This document shows positions 26,961 to 34,922 of a stretch of 64,000 nucleotides of DNA, one piece after another. Under the pieces are notes generated by a model. The model was not told the DNA's origin, ran no database searches, and was given only the letters and a program-made list of their open reading frames with translations. How positions within the stretch are numbered: position 1 is the stretch's first letter; each line of letters opens with the position of its first letter. Source of the DNA: Humibacter sp. RRB41 (GTDB lineage: Bacteria > Actinomycetota > Actinomycetes > Actinomycetales > Microbacteriaceae). A program made the translations under genes and the position numbers. The stretch is taken from positions 930,001 to 994,000 of the forward strand of contig NZ_JAKWJQ010000001.1 of NCBI RefSeq assembly GCF_022761015.1. Reading direction: 5' to 3'.

Positions 26961-27497
26961 TCACGCCAGTGCCACCGCGAGACAAGCGGCCAGGTACACC
27001 GCCTGCACAACGGCACGGGGAACCAGTGGCGTCGCCGGGCGTCCCGCGAGCCCGACCGAGGAGCGGGCGGCCTTCACATTCGCGGGGAACACTGCGACGA
27101 GAAGTGCGGCGAGGCAGAGAGCCGCCAGTCGATGCGTGGGCGGGAGCAACAGGCCGATGGCGCCCGCTGCCTCGAGGATGCCGGTCGCTGCGACGATGAG
27201 ATCGGGTCGCGGAAACCGGTTCGGCACCATGGCGATCAGCCCGGCGCGCTGCGGCCCGAGGCGTCCGACGGCTCCCATCAGGAACAGCAGCACCAGGCCG
27301 CCGGTCAGTGCCGCCTGCCAGCCGCCGAAGTAGGGCACACCGAATGCGCCGACTACGCCCGTGATCAGGATGCCGGCCGCGAACGCGAGCGGGACGGGCG
27401 CGACAACGGCGCGCAGCCATCCCCTCGACGTCGGCGGGGCCGTCTCGTGCGCCGCAGGGGCCGCCTCGCGTCGGTTCTCTGCTGTGTGCTGGTTCAT
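26961..27497 (-). CDS. DoxX-family membrane protein
   Basis: This 178-residue protein has four membrane segments with the DoxX-like pattern GILEAAGAIGLLLPPTHRLAALCLAALLVAVFPANV after a hydrophilic N-terminus. The ATG at 27497 has a perfect AGGAGG. It is divergent from a TetR gene and the two share a palindromic operator region, so the TetR protein probably represses it. DoxX-like proteins are quinone-linked membrane proteins; the role here is unknown. Confidence 0.75.
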   Translation of the reverse strand: MNQHTAENRREAAPAAHETAPPTSRGWLRAVVAPVPLAFAAGILITGVVGAFGVPYFGGWQAALTGGLVLLFLMGAVGRLGPQRAGLIAMVPNRFPRPDLIVAATGILEAAGAIGLLLPPTHRLAALCLAALLVAVFPANVKAARSSVGLAGRPATPLVPRAVVQAVYLAACLAVALA

Positions 27498-27546
27498 GGT
27501 TCCCTCCTTTGCTCGCCGGTGCGAGCATCCGAATCTTTCCAGTGGC

Positions 27547-27594
27547 AAGTTCGACATCAGCCTGCACGGTCATCTCGAACTTGTCAATGACAAG
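27547..27594. promoter_or_regulatory. operator region of the TetR/DoxX pair
   Basis: CTTGTCA-A-TGACAAG (27580-27594) is a perfect 7-1-7 palindrome. It overlaps a second inverted repeat AAGTTCGA (27547-27554) / TCGAACTT (27575-27582). Both lie between the divergent DoxX and TetR genes and upstream of the TetR -10 box, which fits autorepression. Confidence 0.7.
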
Positions 27595-27604
27595 ATCAAC
27601 GTCG

Positions 27605-27610
27605 TATCGT
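27605..27610 (+). promoter_or_regulatory. -10 box of leaderless tetR promoter
   Basis: TATCGT lies exactly six bases before the ATG of the TetR gene (27617), which supports that start and a leaderless message. Confidence 0.5.
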
Positions 27611-27616
27611 CGGAGC

Positions 27617-28150
27617 ATGGCGTATCACCACGGGCATCTACGCGAGAGCCTCATCGACGTCGCCGTCGAGGCGATCGAGCACGACGGCGTCGACCGACTC
27701 AGCCTGCGCGACGTCGCCCGCACGGTCGGTGTCTCGCACGCGGCATCCGCGTACCACTTCGGCGACCGCAAGGGACTCTTCACCGCGATCGCGACGGATG
27801 GCTTCCAGCGCCTCGCGGTCGCGCTCGAGGCTGCGGACGGTGGCTTCGTGGACGCCGGCGTCGCGTACGTGCGGTTCGCGATCGCCGATCGGGGGAGGTT
27901 CGAGGTGATGTTCCGGCCGGAGCTGGTCAACGGGGACGATCCGGCGCTGCTGGCCGCGATGGCGCGCGCATCCGCTGTGCTCGGTGCTGGCGCCGCCGAA
28001 CGGTCGGGGGATTCCAGGGTGAACGGGCTCGCCGCATGGTCGATCGTTCACGGGTTCTCGACGTTGTGGAACGCCGGCGTCATCCGTGCCGACGGCGCCA
28101 CCGCCGACGAACTGGCGAGTTCGGTGGCCGCAGTGTTGTTCGAGCGCTGA
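27617..28150 (+). CDS. TetR/AcrR-family regulator
   Basis: This 177-residue regulator begins MAYHHGHLRESLIDVAVEAI and has the helix-turn-helix LSLRDVARTVGVSHAASAYHFGDRKGLF (residues 27-54). The C-terminal domain has the TetR_C_33-like stretch FVDAGVAYVRFAIADRGRFEVMFRPEL. The likely target is the divergent DoxX gene through the palindromes between them. The inducer is unknown. Confidence 0.85.
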   Translation: MAYHHGHLRESLIDVAVEAIEHDGVDRLSLRDVARTVGVSHAASAYHFGDRKGLFTAIATDGFQRLAVALEAADGGFVDAGVAYVRFAIADRGRFEVMFRPELVNGDDPALLAAMARASAVLGAGAAERSGDSRVNGLAAWSIVHGFSTLWNAGVIRADGATADELASSVAAVLFER

Positions 28151-28210
28151 ACAGGGCCCGATGAGAGCTCTGCGGACTCGCGGGGTCTTTGCTTATGGAT
28201 GCAACGCGCC

Positions 28211-28216
28211 TATCCT
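28211..28216 (+). promoter_or_regulatory. -10 box of leaderless DUF2277 promoter
   Basis: TATCCT is followed by seven bases and the ATG at 28224, consistent with a leaderless transcript. Confidence 0.45.
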
Positions 28217-28223
28217 CGGCGGC

Positions 28224-28514
28224 ATGTGCCGCAACATCCACACCCTCCACAATTTCGAGCCGGCCGCCACCTCCGACGAGGTGAATGCCGCCGCGCTGCA
28301 GTACGTGCGCAAGATCGCCGGTACGACGAAGCCGTCGAAGGCGAATCAGGATGCGTTCGATCGCGCCGTTCACGAGATCGCGCACCTCACCCAGCACCTG
28401 CTCGACGATCTCGTCGCCACCACTCCGCCCAAGAACCGTGAGGAAGAGGCCGAGAAGGCTCGGGCGAGGGCCGTGCGCTCCGGTCGCTACGCCGCGGTGC
28501 CCGCTGCGTCCTGA
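28224..28514 (+). CDS. DUF2277 family protein
   Basis: This 96-residue protein starts with MCRNIHTLHNFEPAATSDEV, the hallmark of the DUF2277 family, followed by an all-helical body with ALQYVRKIAGTTKPSKANQ. It is soluble and of unknown function. The conserved MCRNI start is supported by a -10 box seven bases upstream; a longer frame from 28086 overlaps the TetR gene and is rejected. Confidence 0.85.
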   Translation: MCRNIHTLHNFEPAATSDEVNAAALQYVRKIAGTTKPSKANQDAFDRAVHEIAHLTQHLLDDLVATTPPKNREEEAEKARARAVRSGRYAAVPAAS

Positions 28515-28583
28515 CGCGCGCGGCACCCGCCTTCGCCCGTCGAGCAGCGAAGTGACCGGCATGCCTTTCATCTCCGCCCCAAC

Positions 28584-28589
28584 TAGGCT
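28584..28589 (+). promoter_or_regulatory. -10 box of leaderless guaB3 promoter
   Basis: TAGGCT lies six bases before the GTG at 28596. This spacing supports the GTG over the ATG two codons later. Confidence 0.5.
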
Positions 28590-28595
28590 TGCGAG

Positions 28596-29723
28596 GTGAG
28601 CATGGAGATCGAGATCGGCCGGGCCAAGCGTGCGCGTCGCGTGTACGCGTTCGACGATGTGGCAGTGGTTCCGAGCAGGCGCACACGCGACCCCGAGGAC
28701 GTTTCCGTGTCGTGGACGATCGACGCGTACACGTTCCAGATTCCGTTCCTCGCGGCGCCGATGGACTCCGTTGTCTCGCCTGCGACCGCCGTCATGATCG
28801 GTCAGCTCGGCGGGCTCGGCGTGCTCGACCTCGAGGGCGTCTGGACGCGCTACGAAGATCCGGAGCCGGTGCTCGCTGAGATCCGCAACCTGCCGGCGGA
28901 CAAGGCGACGACACGCATGCAGCAGATCTATGCCGAGCCGATCAAGGCCGAGCTGATCCGCGACAGGCTCGCCGAGATCAGGGCTGGGGGAGTCACTGTC
29001 GCCGGATCCCTGTCGCCGCAGCGCACGCAGGAGTTCTACCAGACCGTTGTCGACGCGGGCGTCGATCTCTTCGTCATCCGCGGCACCACCGTGTCGGCCG
29101 AGCACGTCTCGAAGAACCAGCAGCCGCTCAACCTGAAGAAGTTCATCTACGAACTCGACGTGCCGGTCGTCGTCGGCGGGGCCGCCACCTACACCGCCGC
29201 GCTGCACCTGATGCGCACCGGCGCGGCAGGCGTGCTCGTCGGGTTCGGCGGGGGCGCGGCGTCGACGACCAGGGCGACCCTTGGCATCCATGCTCCGATG
29301 GCCACTGCCGTGGCGGACGTCGCGGGCGCACGCCGCGACTACCTGGACGAGTCAGGCGGACGCTACGTGCACGTGATCGCCGACGGCGGCCTCGGTTCAT
29401 CCGGCGACATCGTCAAGGCGGTGGCGTGCGGAGCGGATGCCGTCATGCTCGGCACGACTCTCGCGCGGGCCACGGATGCCCCGGGCGGCGGTTGGCACTG
29501 GGGCGCTGAGGCGCACCACCCGCAGCTGCCGCGCGGCCACCGCGTGGAGGTCGGTCAGACCGGAACCCTGGAAGAGATCTTGTACGGCCCGGCGACAGTC
29601 GCTGACGGCACGGCCAACCTCGTCGGAGCGCTCAGGCGCTCGATGGCCACCACCGGATATTCGGACCTCAAGGAATTCCAGCGCGTCGAGGTCGTCGTCG
29701 CGCCATACCAGGTCGGACGATGA
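28596..29723 (+). CDS. guaB3: GuaB3 family IMP dehydrogenase-related protein
   Basis: This 375-residue TIM-barrel protein belongs to the IMPDH/GMP reductase superfamily but has no CBS insert. The region that holds the catalytic Cys in true IMPDH reads GFGGGAASTTRATLGIH here, with no Cys. The phosphate-binding HVIADGGLGSSGD and AVMLGTTLARA are kept. Actinobacterial GuaB3 proteins share this lack; their reaction is not settled. It overlaps glpD by ATGA. True guaB is at 2490. Confidence 0.88.
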   Translation: MSMEIEIGRAKRARRVYAFDDVAVVPSRRTRDPEDVSVSWTIDAYTFQIPFLAAPMDSVVSPATAVMIGQLGGLGVLDLEGVWTRYEDPEPVLAEIRNLPADKATTRMQQIYAEPIKAELIRDRLAEIRAGGVTVAGSLSPQRTQEFYQTVVDAGVDLFVIRGTTVSAEHVSKNQQPLNLKKFIYELDVPVVVGGAATYTAALHLMRTGAAGVLVGFGGGAASTTRATLGIHAPMATAVADVAGARRDYLDESGGRYVHVIADGGLGSSGDIVKAVACGADAVMLGTTLARATDAPGGGWHWGAEAHHPQLPRGHRVEVGQTGTLEEILYGPATVADGTANLVGALRRSMATTGYSDLKEFQRVEVVVAPYQVGR

Positions 29724-31441
29724 GCGCGAAGGAGCCGATCTCGCAGTCGTCGACGCTCGGCCCCGCTGCCCGTGCTGACGCGATCGCGGCGCTGCAGGCC
29801 GAGGAGCTGGACATACTCGTCATCGGCGGCGGAATCGTCGGGACGGGTTCCGCCCTCGACGCCGTCACCAGAGGGCTGAGCGTCGGACTCGTCGAGCAGC
29901 GTGACTGGGCATCCGGCACGTCGAGCCGCTCGTCGAAGCTCGTGCACGGAGGCATCCGATACCTCGAGCAGCTCGACTTCAGGCTGGTGCGTGAAGCACT
30001 CATCGAACGCGGACTGCTGCTGCAGCTGCTGGCGCCGCACCTGGTGAAGCCGGTGCGTTTTCTGTACCCGCTGAAGCGCCGCATCATCGAGCGGTTCTAC
30101 ATCGGCAGCGGCATGCTGCTCTACGACCTCTTCAGCTACACCGGCGGACGTCCGCCGGGCGTGCCGCACCACAGGCACCTGTCCCGCGCCCAGGTGCGCA
30201 AACTCGCGCCGTCACTGGCCGGGGATTCGTACATCGGCGGCATCACCTACTACGACGCCCAGGTGGATGATGCGCGTTACGTCGCGTCTCTTGCCCGCAC
30301 CGCCGCGCACTACGGAGCGCACGTCGCGAATCGGGTGCGCGTCGAAGGATTCCTCAAGGTCGGTGAGCGCGTGGTCGGCGTGCAGGCCCGCGACAAGGAG
30401 ACCGACGAGCTGTTCGAGATCCGCGCCAAGCAGGTCGTGAACGCCACGGGCGTGTGGACCGACGACACGCAGTCGCTGGTCGGCGAACGGGGCAAGTTCA
30501 AGGTGCGGGCGTCGAAGGGCATCCACCTCGTCGTTCCGCGCGACAGGTTCCAGTCCGGCGCTGGACTTCTGCTGCGCACCGAGAAGAGCGTGCTGTTCAT
30601 CATTCCGTGGGGACGTCACTGGCTGATCGGCACGACCGACACGGACTGGCACCTCTCCAAATCGCACCCCGCGGCGACGGCGGCCGACATCGACTACCTG
30701 CTGGCTCATGTGAACGCCGTGCTGGGCATCCCGCTCACGCGAGAGGATGTCGAGGGTGTCTACGCTGGACTGCGACCGTTGCTGGCGGGCGAGTCCGACG
30801 AGACGTCCAAGCTGTCGCGCGAGCACATCGTCGCGCACGCCGTTCCCGGGCTCGTGGTGATCGCCGGCGGCAAGTGGACGACGTACCGGGTCATGGCGAA
30901 GGATGCCATCGACGCGGCCGCGAGCGCCCTCGATGGCAAGGTGCCGGCATCCGCCACCGCCGAGATCCCGCTCGTCGGCGCTGAGGGATACCGCGCAGCG
31001 TGGAACAAGAGAGCGCGGATCGCGCGGCGGGCGGGCATCCATGTCACGCGCGTCGAGCACCTGCTCAACCGCTATGGCACGCTCGCCCAGGAGGTGCTCG
31101 ATCTGATCGCGCAGCGCCCCGAACTGGCTGATCCGCTGCCAGGTGCGGACGATTATCTGGCCGCGGAGGTGGTGTACGCGGCATCCCACGAGGGTGCGCT
31201 GCACGTGGACGACGTTCTCGCGCGCCGCACCCGCATCTCGATCGAGGCGTGGGATCGCGGCGTCTCCGCTGCACCGGTCGCCGCCCGCTTGATGGGTGGG
31301 GAACTCGGCTGGGACGAGGAGCGCATCGAGCGCGAGATCGCGTACTATCTGCGCCGCGTCATCGCCGAGCGCGAGTCGCAGGAGCAGCCCGACGACGCCT
31401 CCGCCGACCGGGTGCGCCTGGAGGCCCCCGACATCCCGTAG
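29720..31441 (+). CDS. glpD: aerobic glycerol-3-phosphate dehydrogenase
   Basis: This 573-residue flavoprotein oxidises glycerol-3-phosphate to dihydroxyacetone phosphate and feeds electrons to quinones at the membrane. It has the FAD-binding GGGIVGTGSALDA (residues 36-48), SSRSSKLVHGGIRYLEQLDF, and the C-terminal DAO_C domain. GGKWTTYRVMAKDAID is typical of GlpD. The start overlaps the guaB3 stop, so the two are cotranscribed; glycerol uptake genes are not in the window. Confidence 0.94.
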   Translation: MSAKEPISQSSTLGPAARADAIAALQAEELDILVIGGGIVGTGSALDAVTRGLSVGLVEQRDWASGTSSRSSKLVHGGIRYLEQLDFRLVREALIERGLLLQLLAPHLVKPVRFLYPLKRRIIERFYIGSGMLLYDLFSYTGGRPPGVPHHRHLSRAQVRKLAPSLAGDSYIGGITYYDAQVDDARYVASLARTAAHYGAHVANRVRVEGFLKVGERVVGVQARDKETDELFEIRAKQVVNATGVWTDDTQSLVGERGKFKVRASKGIHLVVPRDRFQSGAGLLLRTEKSVLFIIPWGRHWLIGTTDTDWHLSKSHPAATAADIDYLLAHVNAVLGIPLTREDVEGVYAGLRPLLAGESDETSKLSREHIVAHAVPGLVVIAGGKWTTYRVMAKDAIDAAASALDGKVPASATAEIPLVGAEGYRAAWNKRARIARRAGIHVTRVEHLLNRYGTLAQEVLDLIAQRPELADPLPGADDYLAAEVVYAASHEGALHVDDVLARRTRISIEAWDRGVSAAPVAARLMGGELGWDEERIEREIAYYLRRVIAERESQEQPDDASADRVRLEAPDIP

Positions 31442-31494
31442 AGCGGTGGCCATCCCGCACTCCCCGTTCCGCTTACCCCGGCCGTCCACCCCGT

Positions 31495-31556
31495 CCGCGG
31501 CAGTTTGCGCAGACACGCGGGTCATCAGCACCCGCGGATCGCTCGAACCGCAGCGG
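31495..31556. repeat. palindromic repeat, copy 1 (downstream of AbiEi/DUF559 gene)
   Basis: The core is a perfect CGCGGGT/ACCCGCG stem (31516-31522 with 31530-31536), with decayed outer arms. Its first 46 bases match the reverse complement of the copy at 32677-32734 at 42 positions, and both are preceded by CCGTCC. It lies in the convergent gap between glpD and the AbiEi-like gene. Confidence 0.8.
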
Positions 31557-31582
31557 ATCATCGCCATGACGCCGCGCGGTGG

Positions 31583-32542
31583 TCACCGACGACGGACGCG
31601 TGGCACATTGGCTTCGGCGAGTCGTCGATACAACCGGTCGGGGTGAAGTGCGACATCCCAATCCCACCGTGCGACGCCGAGGCCGATAGCACGTAGCCGA
31701 TCCTCTCGCTTCTTCTCGGCGAGGACGACGTCGGCCGTGCTTCTGCCGCGCAGGTATTCCTCCTTCAAGTACTTGCCTGCACCGTCGAACTCGCCCACCA
31801 GCCGGACGCTCTCCCAGTAGAAGTCGGTGTATCCGATGAGCCCCGCCGCGTCGTAGATGGCACATTGCAGATCGGGCGCGATGAATCCGCCCAGGTGGAT
31901 GTTCGCTCGGCTGGTGGACTCACCGGGGCTCTCGGCTCGTCCGTCCGCGAATCTCACGACAGCGAAGGCCCGGCGCTCGCCCTTGCGGCCTCGCAATCGT
32001 TCGAGGTCCTGCATCAGCTCCTCGCGTGAGCACATCGCCGAGCCTCGTCGCGGAACGTGAAGGGCGGCGTCCGCGACGGCAACGGCCGCCGCGAAGGGAC
32101 TCGTCGACGCGATGTCGATCACCGTGTCGACGACGCTCGTTACGGCAAGGCCGCGATGCGTCTGCGGTGCGAGCCGTTCCAGCCCCGGATGGCGGACGAT
32201 ACCGCTGCCGGACCGCCCTCCCGCCGCGGTGTCCTCGATGACGTGCACCGATCCAAGTCGGCCACCGACGACGGGCAATCCCCATGCGACTGCTGCGGAC
32301 CAGTGCGAGAAGACGACTGGTCTCTCGCGCGTGGCGTGCACGGCGTGCACAACGAGCGAGTGCCGCTCCTCGACGCCGAGCTTCTGCCACCTGCTGGTTG
32401 CGACGTACGCACCACGACGAATTCGCACGAACCTTCCGCGATCCGAGGCATGCCGCAGGTGGTCGCCGAGGCCGTGCGCTCGCGCGTCTCGGGCGAGGAT
32501 GAGATCGTTGTCCGTCAGAGCCTCAAGGGTTTCGAGGTCCAT
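31583..32542 (-). CDS. AbiEi-like winged-helix / DUF559 nuclease-like protein
   Basis: This 319-residue protein has an N-terminal AbiEi-type winged-helix domain (about 10-60, with ARDARAHGLGDHLRHASDRGRFVRIRRGAYV) and a C-terminal DUF559/Vsr-like domain (about 210-310). The latter has a PD-(D/E)XK-style pattern: an Asp in YTDFYWESVRLVGEFDGAGKY, then Glu, Asp and later EKKREDRLR. No toxin partner gene is adjacent. It is bounded on both sides by inverted copies of a palindromic repeat. Function unknown; a role in DNA defence or repeat mobility is inference. Confidence 0.75.
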   Translation of the reverse strand: MDLETLEALTDNDLILARDARAHGLGDHLRHASDRGRFVRIRRGAYVATSRWQKLGVEERHSLVVHAVHATRERPVVFSHWSAAVAWGLPVVGGRLGSVHVIEDTAAGGRSGSGIVRHPGLERLAPQTHRGLAVTSVVDTVIDIASTSPFAAAVAVADAALHVPRRGSAMCSREELMQDLERLRGRKGERRAFAVVRFADGRAESPGESTSRANIHLGGFIAPDLQCAIYDAAGLIGYTDFYWESVRLVGEFDGAGKYLKEEYLRGRSTADVVLAEKKREDRLRAIGLGVARWDWDVALHPDRLYRRLAEANVPRVRRR

Positions 32543-32864
32543 TGTGCATCAGGATGCCGGTCGTCGGAGCGTCTGGACGTTCCCAACCGAATCCTGTGGA
32601 CTGCAGCATCCTGTGGAGACTTGTGGCCCCGTGGAACTGCCCACCGCGCCCATCCTCGAGCCCAGTTCGCCCATCGGCGGCACTTTGCGCGATCCGCGGG
32701 TGCCGATGGCCCGCGTGCCTGCGCAAAGTGCCGCGAATGGACGGATGACGGATGGACGGGCGCGGGCGCCAGCCTGCGTTCACCGTGGGCGGAGCGGCAG
32801 CGGGCTGCGCGTCGCGGCGGGCTGGCTAGACTTGCAGTAACGCAGATACACGGGAGTCCACACG
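32543..32864. other. gene-free interval with palindromic repeat
   Basis: No credible coding region is seen in these 322 bases. They contain the second palindromic repeat (32677-32734) and, at the right end, a TAGACT -10 box (32826-32831) that probably serves the antiporter regulatory gene at 32865, which also has a GGGAG RBS. The promoter of the leftward AbiEi-like gene should lie at the left end. Confidence 0.6.
32677..32734. repeat. palindromic repeat, copy 2 (upstream of AbiEi/DUF559 gene)
   Basis: Perfect 14-bp outer arms (32677-32690 with 32721-32734) surround an inner CGCGGG/CCCGCG stem (32695-32700 with 32710-32715). It is an inverted copy of the element at 31495-31556 and shares its core with 48571-48638. 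It is not at the 3' end of any gene, so a terminator role is unlikely. Confidence 0.85.
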
Positions 32865-33395
32865 ATGGTTGACGTTCGACGGGTGAAGCTTCCCGGAGTG
32901 GGAGTGCTGCACACCTTCGTCACGGACGACGGCGGCAAAGTCGGTGTGATCGCTCACCGCTCAGGGCATTCAGACCTGATCACCTTCTCTGATGACGAAG
33001 ACACGGCCAATGTGACGAAGGTCTCGCTTCGTCTCAGCGAAGACGAGGCGCACACGCTCGCCGAGCTGCTCGGCGGCACACAGATCACGGAGTCGCTGAC
33101 CGCTCTCGACCAGATTCCGGGTCTCTCCATCGACTGGTTCACCGTCGACTACGAGGATTACATCGCCGGCCAGCGCCTCGGCCGACCGGCAGAGCTCGGC
33201 ATGGTCGGGCTCACCGTCGTCGCCGTCGTGCGCGGCGACTCCACGAACCCGGCGCCCGCCGCCGACTTCAAGGTGTTCCCTGGCGACACGCTCGTCGTCG
33301 CCGGTGCGCCGGAGAAGGTCGCCAAGGCGTTCACATACTTCCGCACGGGTGAGGTCTCCAAGCCGGCCCTGGCCGACGCGCCGCCCGGAGTGTGA
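32865..33395 (+). CDS. cation:proton antiporter regulatory subunit (TrkA-C domain)
   Basis: This 176-residue soluble protein has an N-terminal domain (VKLPGVGVLHTFVTDDGGKVGVIAHRSG) and a C-terminal TrkA-C/RCK-C domain (about 80-165, with FKVFPGDTLVVAGAPEKVAKAF). It matches the KhtT-type partner of CPA2 antiporters that senses nucleotides or pH. It overlaps the antiporter gene by GTGA, so the two are made together. Confidence 0.88.
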   Translation: MVDVRRVKLPGVGVLHTFVTDDGGKVGVIAHRSGHSDLITFSDDEDTANVTKVSLRLSEDEAHTLAELLGGTQITESLTALDQIPGLSIDWFTVDYEDYIAGQRLGRPAELGMVGLTVVAVVRGDSTNPAPAADFKVFPGDTLVVAGAPEKVAKAFTYFRTGEVSKPALADAPPGV

Positions 33396-34900
33396 CAGTG
33401 TCCGTCGCCGCCGCGCCCGCCTTGTTCTCCTCCTTCGGTGACGACGTTGTCGCTCGTCTTGACGCGTCCTCCGCGGCCCTGACGGCACATCCGGATGCCC
33501 GCCTCGGCCCGCTCATGATGGCAGCGACCGAGCATGCCTCCCTGGCCACCGACCTCATGGTGCTCGGCGCCCTGTTCGTCATCGCGTACGGACTCGGCCG
33601 GCTCGGCAAGATGATCGGGCTGCCGGCCATCCCGATCTACATGGTCGTCGGCCTGCTCGCCAGCCCGCACACCGGTTTCTTCCCCCTCAACTTCGACTCG
33701 GCCGACATCAGCCTGATCGCGGTCTTCGGTCTGATCCTGCTGCTGTTCAACCTCGGGTTGGAGTTCGACCAAGACGAGTTCTTCGGCAACGCGGGGCGTC
33801 TGCTCATCTCGGGCGGCACGTACATCGTGCTGAACATGGGCGTCGGCTTCCTGTTCGGCGAGTTCGTCGGCTGGGGCACCCGCGAGGCGCTCATCATCGC
33901 CGGCATGGTGGGCACGTCGTCGAGCGCGATCATCACGAAGATGCTGATCGAGCTCGGCCGGCTGGCGAACAAGGAGACCCCGGCCATCCTGGGCGCGACC
34001 GTGATCGGCGACGTCTTCATCGCCGTCTATCTCGCCATCGTTTCGGTCGTGCTGAGCGGCAAGACCGAGTTCTGGCCGATTGTGCTGCAACTGTCGATCG
34101 CCGCGGTGTTCCTGGTGGCGATGTTCTCCATCGCCCGCTGGGGCGGCCGCGTGGTCTCGGGGCTGTTCCGAACTCGTGACGACGAGCTGTTCACGATTCT
34201 GTTCTTCGGTCTCGCGCTGCTGTTCGCGGGCCTCGGCGAGCTGATCGGGGTGACGGATGCCATCGGCGCGTTCCTGATCGGCCTCGTGCTGGGCGCCACA
34301 CGGTTCTCGGGCAAGGTCGAACGCATCTCGATACCGCTGCGCGACGTGTTCGCCGCGTTCTTCTTTCTCAACTTCGGACTAGCGCTGAACATCGCCCAGT
34401 TCGGCAGCGTCGTCTGGGTTGTGCTCATCGCCATCGTTCTCACGGTCGTGCTGAACGTTGTCTCAGGCGAGCTGATAGCCCTGTTCAACAAGATGGATGC
34501 CAGGGCCGGCTTGAACATCGCCGCCATCCTGATGAACAGAGGCGAGTTCACCCTGATCCTCGCGACCCTGTCGCTGGCGGCAGGCCTCAACGAGAAGCTA
34601 GAACCGTTCGCCGGACTCTACGTGCTCATCATGGCCATCCTCGGACCGGTTCTCGCAGCTAACTCTGAGAGGATCGGCACTGCACTGATCCGCCCCATCC
34701 GCCGCCGCCCGCCCAAGCCGCACAACCCCGTGCTCGACGAGGAAGCCGCGTTGGTGGATGCCGCGACCCAGGGCGTGACAGACGGCGAAGGGGCCGACGA
34801 GCCCGACGAGCCGACGCGCGCCGCAATCGACCGCGTGGTCGAAGAGGCGATGCGGCAGACCGGGCGAACGGATCCGAACGACAGACGAAAGCAGAACTGA
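33392..34900 (+). CDS. CPA2-type cation:proton antiporter (KhtU-like)
   Basis: This 502-residue membrane protein has about twelve helices of the Na_H_Exchanger family. Landmarks are GLPAIPIYMVVGLLASPHTG, LLLFNLGLEFDQDEFF and GMVGTSSSAIITKMLIELGR. The first 45 residues form an extra N-terminal segment and the last 60 are acidic and cytoplasmic. With its TrkA-C partner it probably exports K+ in exchange for H+. The GTG start overlaps the regulatory gene stop. Confidence 0.88.
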   Translation: MTVSVAAAPALFSSFGDDVVARLDASSAALTAHPDARLGPLMMAATEHASLATDLMVLGALFVIAYGLGRLGKMIGLPAIPIYMVVGLLASPHTGFFPLNFDSADISLIAVFGLILLLFNLGLEFDQDEFFGNAGRLLISGGTYIVLNMGVGFLFGEFVGWGTREALIIAGMVGTSSSAIITKMLIELGRLANKETPAILGATVIGDVFIAVYLAIVSVVLSGKTEFWPIVLQLSIAAVFLVAMFSIARWGGRVVSGLFRTRDDELFTILFFGLALLFAGLGELIGVTDAIGAFLIGLVLGATRFSGKVERISIPLRDVFAAFFFLNFGLALNIAQFGSVVWVVLIAIVLTVVLNVVSGELIALFNKMDARAGLNIAAILMNRGEFTLILATLSLAAGLNEKLEPFAGLYVLIMAILGPVLAANSERIGTALIRPIRRRPPKPHNPVLDEEAALVDAATQGVTDGEGADEPDEPTRAAIDRVVEEAMRQTGRTDPNDRRKQN

Positions 34901-34922
34901 CATCTCCGGTGACACCCAGCAG

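Noticed and set aside
26935-27618. Upstream extension of the MalY/PatB frame
   Set aside because: It overlaps the DoxX gene antiframe and has no similarity to the family N-terminus, which begins at 26934.
32057-32872. Two open frames of more than 240 residues on the plus strand
   Set aside because: They are opposite the AbiEi-like gene and run through the palindromic repeat; composition is that of antisense frames and no motif is present.
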